Below, piece by piece: positions 37,801 to 49,800 of a stretch of 64,000 nucleotides of DNA. Made by a program: the position numbers and the translations under genes. Within the stretch, counting starts at the first letter, position 1, and the number at the start of each line of letters is the position of its first letter. Where the stretch lies: the NCBI RefSeq assembly GCF_016808335.1, contig NC_053153.1:23856090-23920089 (forward strand), written 5' to 3'. Source of the stretch: Panicum virgatum (Eukaryota > Streptophyta > Magnoliopsida > Poales > Poaceae). The notes under the pieces were generated by a model. That model was not told the origin of the DNA and ran no database searches. It saw only the letters and a list, made by a program, of their open reading frames with translations.

Positions 37801-40800
37801 TCTTTGATGCAGGAAGCTGCACAGGCAAGTGTTTCTGCTAGCGATCTCTGAGAAAAATGGCAATAAAAGGATAAGATCTTCGCAGATATGAAGGGACAGG
37901 GTAGAACAGTATGATGTGTACATATGTTACACCACTTACTTGTAAACGTCCACTCAACGAAAGCAAAGAGCGTCCACTTGCAAAAGCTCTTGTAAGATCA
38001 CGCCATGAATCCTAAAAGGGTAGAGTAACACAACGATTAGGAAAATGCTAATAGTACAGTTTATTGTTCAATAATTCTTTGTCAAGTGGAAAAGAGAAGT
38101 AGGTACCAACTACTAAGATATTCTAGATAGCACCTCTAATGCAGAGCTTCTGAAAATTGAAAGATCACAGCTTCATGAAACCAGCATAACCATTTTTTTT
38201 TACAATTATCTTCTTGGTCATTAATGTTTCCATTCAATTAGCAATTAGGATAGGAATCAATAATATGAACCAGAGTTTGCTCATCGAAACATCAGACAAT
38301 GCTGTAAAACTTTTGAGCATGCACAAACCAATGTGCATGGTACTATATGCAAAATCCTAATATCTGTAAGATGTCATTGGCTGTAGCAGTAGATTTGTGC
38401 TTACCAATTGAACAAGATAAGTGCATGTGTGCTTCCGGCGAACAACCGTAGCAAGTAACTTCTGGCATGTCAGAGTCTGACAAAAGGAATCAAATCAACA
38501 GATAAGGGATAACCAGCAAAACAGAAACAGAAGAAACTTTTATCTTGTTGAATGCCAAAGAAAATACTCTCTTGAAACTGTGGAGAATGTTATTTAGACA
38601 TAGACTTTTGGTCAAATGATACAATATGTCAATATTTGGTATTTTGGATCAACAACAAAGTGTGATAAAATCATAAGGCTTGCATCCCAGTGATCATGAA
38701 GTCCAAAACCAAAATGTTATACTAGATGGACAGACGGTTTTTTTTGCTCAGTGAGCATTGCAAAATAAGCATGGACAAGCATGTCTGGGCACATACTCTG
38801 CATAAATCCAGATTAATAAGTAAAAGCAAAGCTTACCTGCAACTCACTTTCTCCCTGATATGTAGTAAGTGCTAACATTGAAATGAGAACAACAAAATCA
38901 AGAACAAGCTCTCCTTGGTTATTCTCCCAAGCAAAACTGTTTAGCAGTTTTCTAGAATGCTGGGATCCATTTGTACCAATACTATCAATTTCTCCTCTGC
39001 TTACTAGCCCTCTACTCACATCAAGTGGTACTAAATAGGTTGCAACCCATCTGGCCAAGAACCAAATTACAGCCTGCCAATATCAATAAAAAATTTAAGA
39101 CAGTACTTAAAGAAATAAAGTATAAAACAAAGAACCGTGCACAGGCAAAAATTATTTGTAGGCTCGGTCCAGAAAAAAAAAGGCTTGTGTCTAGAAAATG
39201 AAGAAAACAGATAACAGTACAGAAAAGTACCTCCATTAATCGTGGACTGAAGTATTTTTCTCTAATTCCTGGATCTAGACACTGCCTGGAAAAATTTATT
39301 ATAGACCTGCAGTATAAAGAGAACTGTTGGTGTATATGTGAGCCCGTGTATAGAGGCTCATCTAGAGGCCCATGTATAGGATCTATATATACCCACCTTT
39401 TCTAGCGTTTGGAGGAATACATCCATTATTCTCTCCTACATAGTATCATTAGCCTAGGGTTAGGGATCCCTCTCTCTCCTCCCTCCTCCCCTCCCAGCCA
39501 CCGCTGCCGGCGCCTCCTCCTTCCTCCCCCTTCCCTCCCCTTCCCTCCTCCTTCTCCTCCCCTGCGCTGCGCGCCGCCTCTGCCTGGGCCGCCGCCGCCA
39601 CCTGGCCGCAGACCGCCTGGCCGCAGATCCGGCCCGCCATCGCCCTTGCCCTGCTCGAGCCGCGCCCGACGGCAGCAGGCCGAAGAGTTTACTACTGACA
39701 ACTCCTATTATATCGAATTTGACTCTTCTGGTCTTACTGTGAAGGATTCGGCTTCCCGGCGTCCGCTCCTTCGATGTGACAGCCCGGGGCCCCCTTTACA
39801 CTCTTCGGCTTCCTGCTTCCGCTGCTCCGCCTTCGGCTTCTTCTTCGTCTGCTGCTTTTGCCGTGACGCCTTCTTCCACCACCTGGCACCGCCGGCTTGG
39901 ACACCCCGGCCGCGACGTTTTGGCTCAGCTCAGTCGTAGTACCGATGTTCCATGAACTAGGGCTCCTACTGAGCACCTCTGTCATACGTGCCAGTTAGGT
40001 CGTCATGTTCGACTTCTTTTTCTTCTTCTTCTTCGCATGCTGCGCATGCTTTTGATCTTATTCACTGTGACCTGTGGACATCTCCTGTACACAGCATGTC
40101 TGGCTATAAATATTATCTGGTCGTGGTGGATGATTTCTCTCATTACTCTTGGACTTTCCCTTTGCGTGCCAAATCTGAGACTTTTCCCACCCTCCACTTC
40201 TTTGCCTGGGTGTCCACTCAGTTCGGCCTCACCGTTAAGTCCGTCCAGTGCGACAACGGGCGTGAGTTCGATAACTCCACCTCCCGTTCCTTCTTCCTCT
40301 CTCGGGGAGTTCAATTGCGTATGTCTTGTCCGTATACTTCTCCTCAGAACGGCAAGGCTGAGCGGATGATTCGCACAACGAACGACGTCGTGCGCACCCT
40401 TCTGATCCAGACCTCTCTGCCCCCGCGCTTCTGAGCTGAGAGCCTCCACACCGTCACCTACTTGTTCAACCGCCTTCCGTCCACTGCTTCTCCTACTCCC
40501 ACTCCACACCACGCTCTCTTCGATACCCTTCTCGCTATGACCACCTTCAGGTCTTCGGGTGTGCGTGTTACCCTAACACCTCCGCCACCGCTTGTCACAA
40601 GCTAGCGCCCCGCTCGACTCGTTGTGTGTTCCTTGGATACTCCCCTGACCACAAGGGGTACCGATGCTTTGACCTCACCTCTCGCCGCGTTCTGATCTCC
40701 CGACACGTCGTCTTTGACGAGTCGAATTTCCCCTATTCCACCTCCTCCACACCTTCTCCTGACCCCGAGTTGGAGTCTCTGTTTTCGACTGACCCGGTGG

Positions 40801-43800
40801 TTCAGCCACCGTTACCCGTCTGTCCTTTCCCTGCAGGTTTTCCCGGTACACCGACACTGTTTCCGGTGATCCTTGCTGCACCGAGCGCGGCCCCGGTGCC
40901 CTCAGTCGCGCCACGCGCGGTCCCCGGACCTCCGATCGTGCCGCGCGCGGACCCGGTGTCTCCTGCTGCGCCACGCGCGGCCCCGCTGCCTTCCCCTGCA
41001 CCTGCGCGGTACGCTCAGCCGGTGCAGATGTACCGACGTCGTTCGGCGCCGCCGCGGTACGCTGAGCCGGTGCAGGTGTACCGGCGTCGTTCGGTGCCGA
41101 CATCGGCGCCGCCTCCTGCTCCGGAGGCTCCTGCGACGCCTACACCGGAGCCGTCGCCGCCGCCGCCTCCACCGGCTCCCTCTCGTGCCGAGCCAGCGGT
41201 GTACCACCCGCCCGTCGTCCATCGGGATCCTCGGCACATCCATCCCATGGTGACTCGGCGGATGGCGTCTCAGCCCGCGACTCTCTCCGCCACCGAGAGA
41301 GAGCCGCTGGTCTCTCCGGTACCCTCTTCTATTGACGACGCTTTGGCGGATCCACACTGGCGTCGCGCGATGGAAGAGTACGCGGCTCTTCTTGCCAACA
41401 AGACGTGGGACCTCGTGCCGCGTCCGTCTGGTTGCAATGTGGTGACTGGCAAGTGGATCTGGACACATAAGCGTCGGCCTGATGGCACACTGGAGAGCTA
41501 CAAGGCTCGCTGGATTCTCCGGTGGTTCACTCAGCGACCTGGTGTGGACTATGATGAAACCTTCAGCCCAGTGGTGAAGCCTGCTACTGTGCGCACGGTC
41601 CTCTCGCTTGCGCTCTCGCGCTCTTGGCCTGTGCACCAGCTGGACGTCAAGAATGCGTTTCTTCACGGCACTCTGTCAGAGACTGTCTACTGCTCTCAGC
41701 CAGCTGGATTTGTAGACTCGAGTCGTCCGAATATGGTCTGCCGGCTCAAACAAGTCTCTCTATGGTCTGAAGCAGGCTCTTCGGGCTTGGTACTCTCGGT
41801 TCGCCACGTTCTTGCTGACATTGGGGTTCACCGAGGCCAAGTCTGATACGTCTCTCTTCATCTACCGCCGTGGGGATGAGACTGCATATCTGTTGCTCTA
41901 GGTCGATGACATTGTGCTCACAGCCTCCAGTCAGCAGTTGCTTCAGAGTGTCATCTTTTCTTCGCAGCAGGAGTTTGCTATTAAGGATCTGGGTCAACTC
42001 CACTTCTTGGGCGTCACTGTTGAGCCTCGCCCGTCTGGTCTTCTTCTTCACCAGCGGCATTACGCACTCGATATTCTGGAGCGGGATGGGATACTGATTG
42101 CAAGCCCTGCTCCACTCCTGTCGACACTCAGGCGAAGCTGTCTGCTGATCTGGGTGATCCGGTGGCTGATCCTACTGCCTACCGGAGTCTGGCTGGCGCC
42201 TTGCAGTACCTCACCTTCACCAGGCCGGACCTCACCTACGTTGTTCAGCAGGTCTGTCTCCATATGCATGATCCCCGGGAGTCACACCTTGCGTCTCCTC
42301 CGCTACGTTTGTGGCACTGTGGACCTCGGCCTGGTGCTTCACCGCTCGTCCTCTGCTGAGCTGGTGGTCTACACCGACACTGACTGGGCTCGCTGCCCGG
42401 ACACTCGTCGCTCCACTTCCGGCTACGCCGTCTTCCTGGGCGGCAACCTGGTCTCCTGGTCGTCCAAGCGGCAGCCGGTTGTCTCCCGCTCCAGTGCTGA
42501 GGCGGAGTACCGGGCTATCGCTAACGGCGTGGCGGAGGCGTCCTGGCTACGACAGCCCGCTCGCCAAGAGCACGCTCGTCTATTGCGACAACGTCAGCGC
42601 CGTGTATCTCTCCACTAACCCCGTCCAGCATCAGCGGACGAAACATGTGGAGATCGACCTACACTTCGTGCGCGACAGAGTCGCCATCGGCGATGTTCGG
42701 GTACTCCATGTCCCGACTACCTCCCAGTTTGCTGACATCTTCACCAAGGGATTGCCCTCCTCGACCTTCTCGGAGTTTCGCTCCAGCCTCAACGTAGCCG
42801 GTGGCTAGTTGTGGCTGCGGGGGGGGGGGGGGGGGGGGGGTATTTGCCCTTTGTACTCTATTTGTACTCTCTTCTTGTCCAATCTTGAACACCGCTGCGC
42901 CGGTAGTTCAGACTGTGGGGGGGTGTTGGTGTATATGTGAGACCGTATATAGAGGCCCATGTATAAAATCTATATATACCCACCCTTCTAGGGTTTGGAG
43001 GAATACATCCATTATTCTCTCCTACAAGAACTATTCAAGTTATATTGCCATAAAAATATTAACACGGACCATCAGTCAAATGGGTCTTCACAACTGAAAC
43101 TGACCCAAAAACTGTAGGTAAGCTGGTTCTGTTTTTTATTTTTTCCCATTCAAAAAGGTCCAAGTTGTTTCCTGGGTTTCGAGGAAATGAAGGAGGGAGG
43201 GATCAGGTCATTTCTCACCAGGAGAGTGCAACGACAGGATGCTGTGCTACTTCAATCACGTTGGAAAATCCAGCCTGTAATGCTTCAGGAATCTGTTCAA
43301 AATTAATTAACACTAGAAACTTTAGCATTAAGACATGTATCTTATCTTAGCTTATATAAGTTATAAATTTAACAAAAAAGCATACAAGAATGCAGTCTCT
43401 ATACTTTGCAAAATTACACAATGGGGCACCAAACCATGTGAAATAATTCAAACTAATAACAGAGATATGAAGAGATGATATGCAGCACAAAAAGGACACT
43501 CATGATATGCTAGCAAAGAAAGATATAGATGACATAACCATGGTAAGGCTTTATAAATGCTAGTAAGGAAAGAGAAGTTTTAGAGTACTTACGAGCAGTG
43601 TTTCTCCTTCACCTGAATCAGTTAGGACATGACTGGTAACCAATAACAGCCAATAGAGCTCTTCCAGTGTTTGAGTAGGATCACTTTCACCATTTCTCTG
43701 CTAAGAAAACTCTATTAAATATTATTTTACAAAAATAGCATAACATTACATCAGTAGAATGCATAAGGTTATGGTAGCAGGGAAGCATAATAGCTGCGGT

Positions 43801-46800
43801 AAATTGAAACATGAAGCTAACATGAAGACCTGGTGTAGCCGTGCGAATCGTTCCGAGAATAATTGTGCAAGAAATGGAATAGTAGTGTCTGGAGCAGCAC
43901 GTGCAATAAGAGCATACAAGGCCAACTGCTCATCACGCTCTGGAACAAGAAGTAATTCATTAGTATGCTGAATACAAAAGAGGTGGGATACTGGAACAGA
44001 AGAACTCTCTGTGGTATTTAAGCATACTTGAAACAGAAACATGAAAGTATTCAGTATCATCGGTATCCTCGAATGCAGAATCAGCAGCAGCTACGTCAAA
44101 GAAAATATGGGTAATCAGTATGCCGCACGAAAACAGAATAGAAAATGATTTTCACGTGAATAACATCAAGTACAACATTCCTTCAAGTCTGATGGTACAT
44201 TTAAATGAGAAAAAAAGATTTATACCCTTCAAGTGTGACTCAACAATGATCTTAAACAAACTTGAAGCTGCAAGCACTCCATCAACTGAGATAGGACTTT
44301 TATCAGCATCGACATCCTGCAAAAGAAACAGGAAATAAAACAAAACCTCAGGCTTTAGTTAATGGTTATGTAATAAACAGAAGGGCTGAATGAGCTTTAC
44401 AAACCAACTTAAGTAGCTTAAGATGGCTTTCCCAATTGACAAAGTGCAATATAAATGACTTCCTCTGTTACAACTGTAGGTAGTTTTAGTTTTTTCCAAA
44501 GTCAAACTTCTCTAAGTTTGACCAAGTTTATATAACAATGCACCATCATCTGTAACATCATACTAGTTTCCTTAAATCCGTCCTGAAATATGTCCTGATC
44601 ATGCATTTATTTGGTATTGTGCTTCTGGATATATTATATTTTCCTATAAACTTCGTAAAAATTAGAGAAGTTCGACTTACAACAAAACTAAAATGACCAA
44701 CATTGTGGAATAGAGAGTACTTGATAGTGAACTGAGCTTTTCCATGTATAAATGAAATAGAGTAAAATGCACTGAGGGTCCTTAAACTAGTTGACCTGTT
44801 CTGTTTAGGTCCATGAACTTCGAAAGTGCATTTTTCGGTCCACGATCTATTCAAGTGTTTCACTTGAGGTCCAAAAACCTCTGACCAGCGTTGACCGCCT
44901 ACGTGGGCTGCCACGTCCGATCCAACGTGGCCGATGGCCGCCGCACTTGCCTCGCTGGCTCCCGCGCGCGCAGCCCTGCTGCGCCGAGCGCGAACCACCT
45001 CCGGTGGACCCTAGCTCCCCTCCCTCCTCTCCTCTCTCCCCACGCGGCGCGCGCGCAGGAGAGCAGCACACGACGTGCGCGTGGTAGGCGGAGCAGGGCC
45101 TGGGGCCTAGCGGTGCAAGCCAGGAGGCGCGCGAGGTGGAGGTCCAGGAGTGGTGCTCATGGCGCAGCGCGGGCCTGCAGCAGGGGAGAGGCGTGCGCAA
45201 GGAGCAGGGGAGGCACACGCGGAACCAGGCGGCGGCCAGGCGGGCCGGGGCGGGACCAGTGGCGCGTAGGAGGCGGAATGGCCGGTGCGGGCTCGCGGGC
45301 TTGCGGGGGTGCGCATCCAGGCACGAGTGGGCGTGTGGATCCAAGCAGTGGGCTGAGCAGGCGCCGGCACGGGTCCTCGGCGCGTGCGGGCTCTCCCCAC
45401 CCAGTGACGGTGCTTCCTCGGTCGTGGCGCAGTGCTGCGGCGGCGGATCCCCGGTTGATCGAGCATGCCTCCGCCCGTAGCCAAGCTCATGTGCACGGCC
45501 ACCTCTGCCCGTTCGCCCTCCCCCTCCTCCTCCTTTAAGTGCTCCGCCGGTCCCGGCCCCAAACCCTAGCCCCCGAATTTCATTCCATTCCTCCATTGCT
45601 GCCGACATGAGCTCCTTCCCCGACGCCGGCCGCCATCGATTCATCCTCTCTGGTGAGCCATTCGTCGATTCCTCGCACCCACAGCTCCTCGTCCCTCCCC
45701 TCTACCCATTTGAGCCCTCACCCAGCCCTTTGCCTCGTCGTGCTGAGCTCCCAGCATCGAAGCTCCACCTGCCACCACCGTCCTCCGTCGGGCCGCCTCC
45801 TCGCCGCCGTTACCCGCCCTGCACCCGATCGGTGAGGCTCGACACACCCCCGCACGGCCCATGCGTGCGCCATCCCTGCCCCCGCTCGCCTCCCTTGCCG
45901 CCTCACCGCTTGCTGACAGCAGGTCAAGGTACAGCGGCGAGCGGCATAGCAACGCGGTAAATGCTAGTCAGAGGCGTTTTGGACCTCAAGTGACACACTT
46001 GAATAGATCGTGGACCTAAAAATGCACTTTCGAAGTTCATGGACCTAAACAGAACAGATCAACTAGTTTAAGGACCCCTAGTGCATTTTACTCAATAAAA
46101 TATTTCCTTTATCTACAAGCAAAACTGAATAAAACATTTCCAGACTCAATGGATCAGGACGTCAATACTTAGACAATGTTTCAATTTTTTTTGTGCAGCA
46201 TCGATAAATTAGATTAGATTTATCTTGTATGTATTCAGACACATTTTCTACAACGTGAAGCAAATGTTCAAGCATATAGTTGTTATGAACAGCACTTGTA
46301 TAAATAGCAAAGTAAATAGTTACTGAAATAATTTGAAAGGTGTTGATGCCATAGTTGTAATGAGATAAAGGATGCACATGTAACTATGTAAATGATGTAG
46401 TCAGAATGTATATGGCAAAGAAAAATCAATCCATGTAATCTCAATATTGTTACATTGGTTTACATTAAAAGTTAGCACTATTATTTTCTTCTAGCTTCTT
46501 TTGAGGTAAAAAGTTTCTTCAACTAAAGGAGACTAAGGAAAAAATGGTGTCAGAAACAACCAAGATATCTGTTGTAATCCAAGAAAAAGAGCAAAAAATA
46601 ATGTAACCAACAGTCATTATGTGTTAATTACTACCCAAAGTATAAGAGGGAAAAAAACAATGGCAACAACCATATCACACTGGAATTTGGAACTACTATT
46701 GTAAATAAGCATTTGATGAGGTTGTGTAAGAAGGAAAGCACACAAATATATATATAGAATTTCGTGCAAAGGTCAAGGGTAATACCCCCAGAATAACATT

Positions 46801-49800
46801 CCATGTCTCTAACAAAATATCAAGAGAATCTACGCCCCAGGTTTCCTCTTCACTCTGGCTATCAAGAACGGACTTGACAGCTTCTGATGTCAAAGCAGAA
46901 AGCAGATTAATAGTGCCGTAGTGCCTGCAAGCATGTGTGTCAAACAAAAGATAAAATATTGGACAAATGGTGTGAAGTGTGCAGCACATTCTGAATATAC
47001 TCACAACAGAATGGCTTTTTTTTCATTTGTCATTATATATATTTTACAATTACAGAATTGTCAGTTATGTTAAGGAAAACAGTAGCTATGGGGTCTTGGT
47101 TATGGTAAGTGGTCTGGTGACATCTTACAAAATTGGACATACTAGAGGCCCAATTGACTAATATGTAGGAGTACAAGGAACTAATTACCAAAAAGTTACC
47201 TAAAATGCAATGTGGAACTAGACGTATACAACAGTCTGCAAACCTGACCTTATTGACTTCAGGAGGTTGTCAAAAAGTGAGCCAGTAGTCAAAGACGCCA
47301 TTGAAAGCAGAGCATGACAACCGTCTATAAACTCACTGCAAAACAGGTGAATCTCGCTCATCAAAATTTCTCAACCTTTTCCTTAGATTAAATAAATATT
47401 GCAAACATGGATCCTGAGAGAACCTTTCACTTCCTCCATTTCGGATTGATGCTGCAATTACATCAGGAGGTTCAATCCATAGAACGACAGCAGATAATAT
47501 CATCATAAGGTGTTTAATCTGTGCATCTCCATTGTCTGAATACAGAATGAAAAGTGAACAACAACAACAACAACAACAACATAGCCTTTTTTCCCAAGCA
47601 AGTTGGGGTAGGCTAGAGATGAAACCCGAAAGAAATAAGTTCAAGGTTCAGGCACATTGATAGCTAGTCTCCAAGCGCTCCTATCCAAAGCTATCTCTTT
47701 AGAGATGTTCCAATCCTTAAGGTCTCTCTTAACCGACTCATCAGAATGAAAAGTGAACATGTTAGATAAATAAGACCACATATGAAATTATTTATGAGTT
47801 ATCCAGGTATACATCAAATTTATAAAATCCGAATGAAAAGAGTCAGCTTTTCATTCGGATTTTAATCAGCTTTTGCAAACTTGAACACTAGCCTCTCAGT
47901 TCTTCAAACCCGAACTCAAACACCGTCCAGTTTGCAACCTTAAACTATAAGAATCGTCCACTCCCTCACAGGTGTTTTTGTCTGACATAGAACCAAAACC
48001 AGTGGTTTTGGGCATAAAATCTAGCATATTTAACATGTTTGTATTTGTAGTTCCCAACTGTATAAGGAAGCATGCTTGCAGATTTCTATATATACTCCCA
48101 AGAACCGCATAGCGTATACAGATGCTTCTCATAACAGTGGTCTAACTTGGATGCCATCTGTCACAAACATCGCCAAGATTTAGGATTAAGATTGTGTTTC
48201 ATAGTAGTCTGAGGCTGTGATCAACGGTTTTGTAGTATCAGGTCAGAAGTTATACTATTGCCAGAGTTCAAGGTTGAAATGGAACCTTTTCCAAATCTTA
48301 AACAAAAACATGTCTGTTTGAAATAAGCATATACCATTAGGAAACACAGAGCCTGCCAGGGAGCATAACTGCACTATAAGCTGTCTGCAAGAGACAGCAA
48401 TTGGAGAATCACCCCATAGTGTATCATATGAGTACTTCTGGCGCAAGGTCGTATAGAAGTTCAAAACCCAGGTAGTGTGTCCACTTGATATTAGAATATC
48501 TCTCCACATAGACCCTGGCTACAAAAGAAAATGCAACCATTTATAAGCTGAAACAGGGTAAACATGAAAGTTGCTCTTAGGGTATACCTTCACCAATGAA
48601 CATTCAAACTTCTTCAGATTTATGGTATCAATCCTCAAGCCAGAATTTATCTTTGCATCTGAACTCGCATGCTCAACAGTATGCTTGAAGTTCCAGCTTA
48701 ATATCTGAAACATTAGGCGCAATGCCGCTGAACATGCTCTCTCCTCGGGTATAGTTACATTTGAATTCAAGATTTTATCCGCAGTATTGAATACAGCAGA
48801 TTGTGCCCAGCAATAAAAATCCTTGGAAAAGCAATAGTAGCATGTCAAATGTCAATAAATACAAGGTTTAAGTGATTGGCATAGTTGTTGTATTATCATG
48901 TAAGAATGTCTGCCGAAAATTCTATATATTTGGGAACAACCTTCAAAAAGTGCAGTTCAAGTGAACGTTCACATTGCTCGTGAAATTCCTTAGGCAGGCC
49001 CATAGCAGAAGCAGTTGAAGGGGAAAACTCTGAAACCTAGGTTCGACGTGAAATGTAATCAAGATCAATTGGAAAAGGATACAAAAATGGAAGAACCCAT
49101 AGCATTGACCTCAAGAGAATTTGCATACCAAGGTTTCCAAGAAATTGATCGCAGCAAACTGCCGATTAGGACCATGGATACCCCGGATGGATTGCTCAAC
49201 CTGAAAAGCGTACGAGATATGCACATAAAAAATTGTTTCCAAGAATCTTGTGTGCAACTTGATTGACTAAAATTCAGATAAGAAAGACTGAATAAAAAAA
49301 TCAGTCACAAAGCTGGGGTTCTATGTTTGCTCAAAGGGTGTAAAGGTCCAAAAAGATTATAAAAAAAGGGGGGAAACACCATCCGGGTTTCTCCATGCTT
49401 TTTTTTTAGTGTTCCCAATAAAGTACAGCATTGTTGCATAAAGATCCACAATCACAAAATTTTAGGCTAATCCTGATTTGTAAGGCCTTCCAGGGAAATG
49501 GGTACCTCAAAGAAGATAGCAGCTTTCTCTTGGTCCGAAAACTCAACCCTGCAGACATATACCGTGTCAAGACAGATGTATTTGAAATCAAAAATCTTTG
49601 ATGGCCAAAGTAGTAGACCAATCAATCGCCTTCCAGTGCACTGAATGAAACACACATAGTTCATTTCAAAGAATACAAGCAAAATATTTGTGAGTCTGGG
49701 TTCCGAGGAAAATGTTTTCTATTGCATATAATCATCTTGGACAATCATGTGCCTTTGTCCAGTCTGAAGTGAGCAGGGATGAGCTAAAGACACCAAATCA

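Larger units (their letters stand above)
39325..43026 (+). mobile_element. Copia element 2 in XPO4 intron 17 (antisense, gag-deleted)
   Basis: Same family as copia 1 but in plus orientation, antisense to XPO4. LTRs of 116 and 103 bp, perfect 5-bp TSD AGAAC (39320-39324, 43027-43031). The primer site is altered at one base (TAGTATCA). Gag is almost wholly deleted: the N-terminal Pro/Arg part joins directly to sequence just before GAG-pre-integrase near 39670. Non-autonomous derivative. Confidence 0.94.

Noticed and set aside
47555..47580. Short direct repeats suggestive of a CRISPR-like or microsatellite array
   Set aside because: AAC repeat is the tail of the SINE, shown by the flanking 18-bp TSD.
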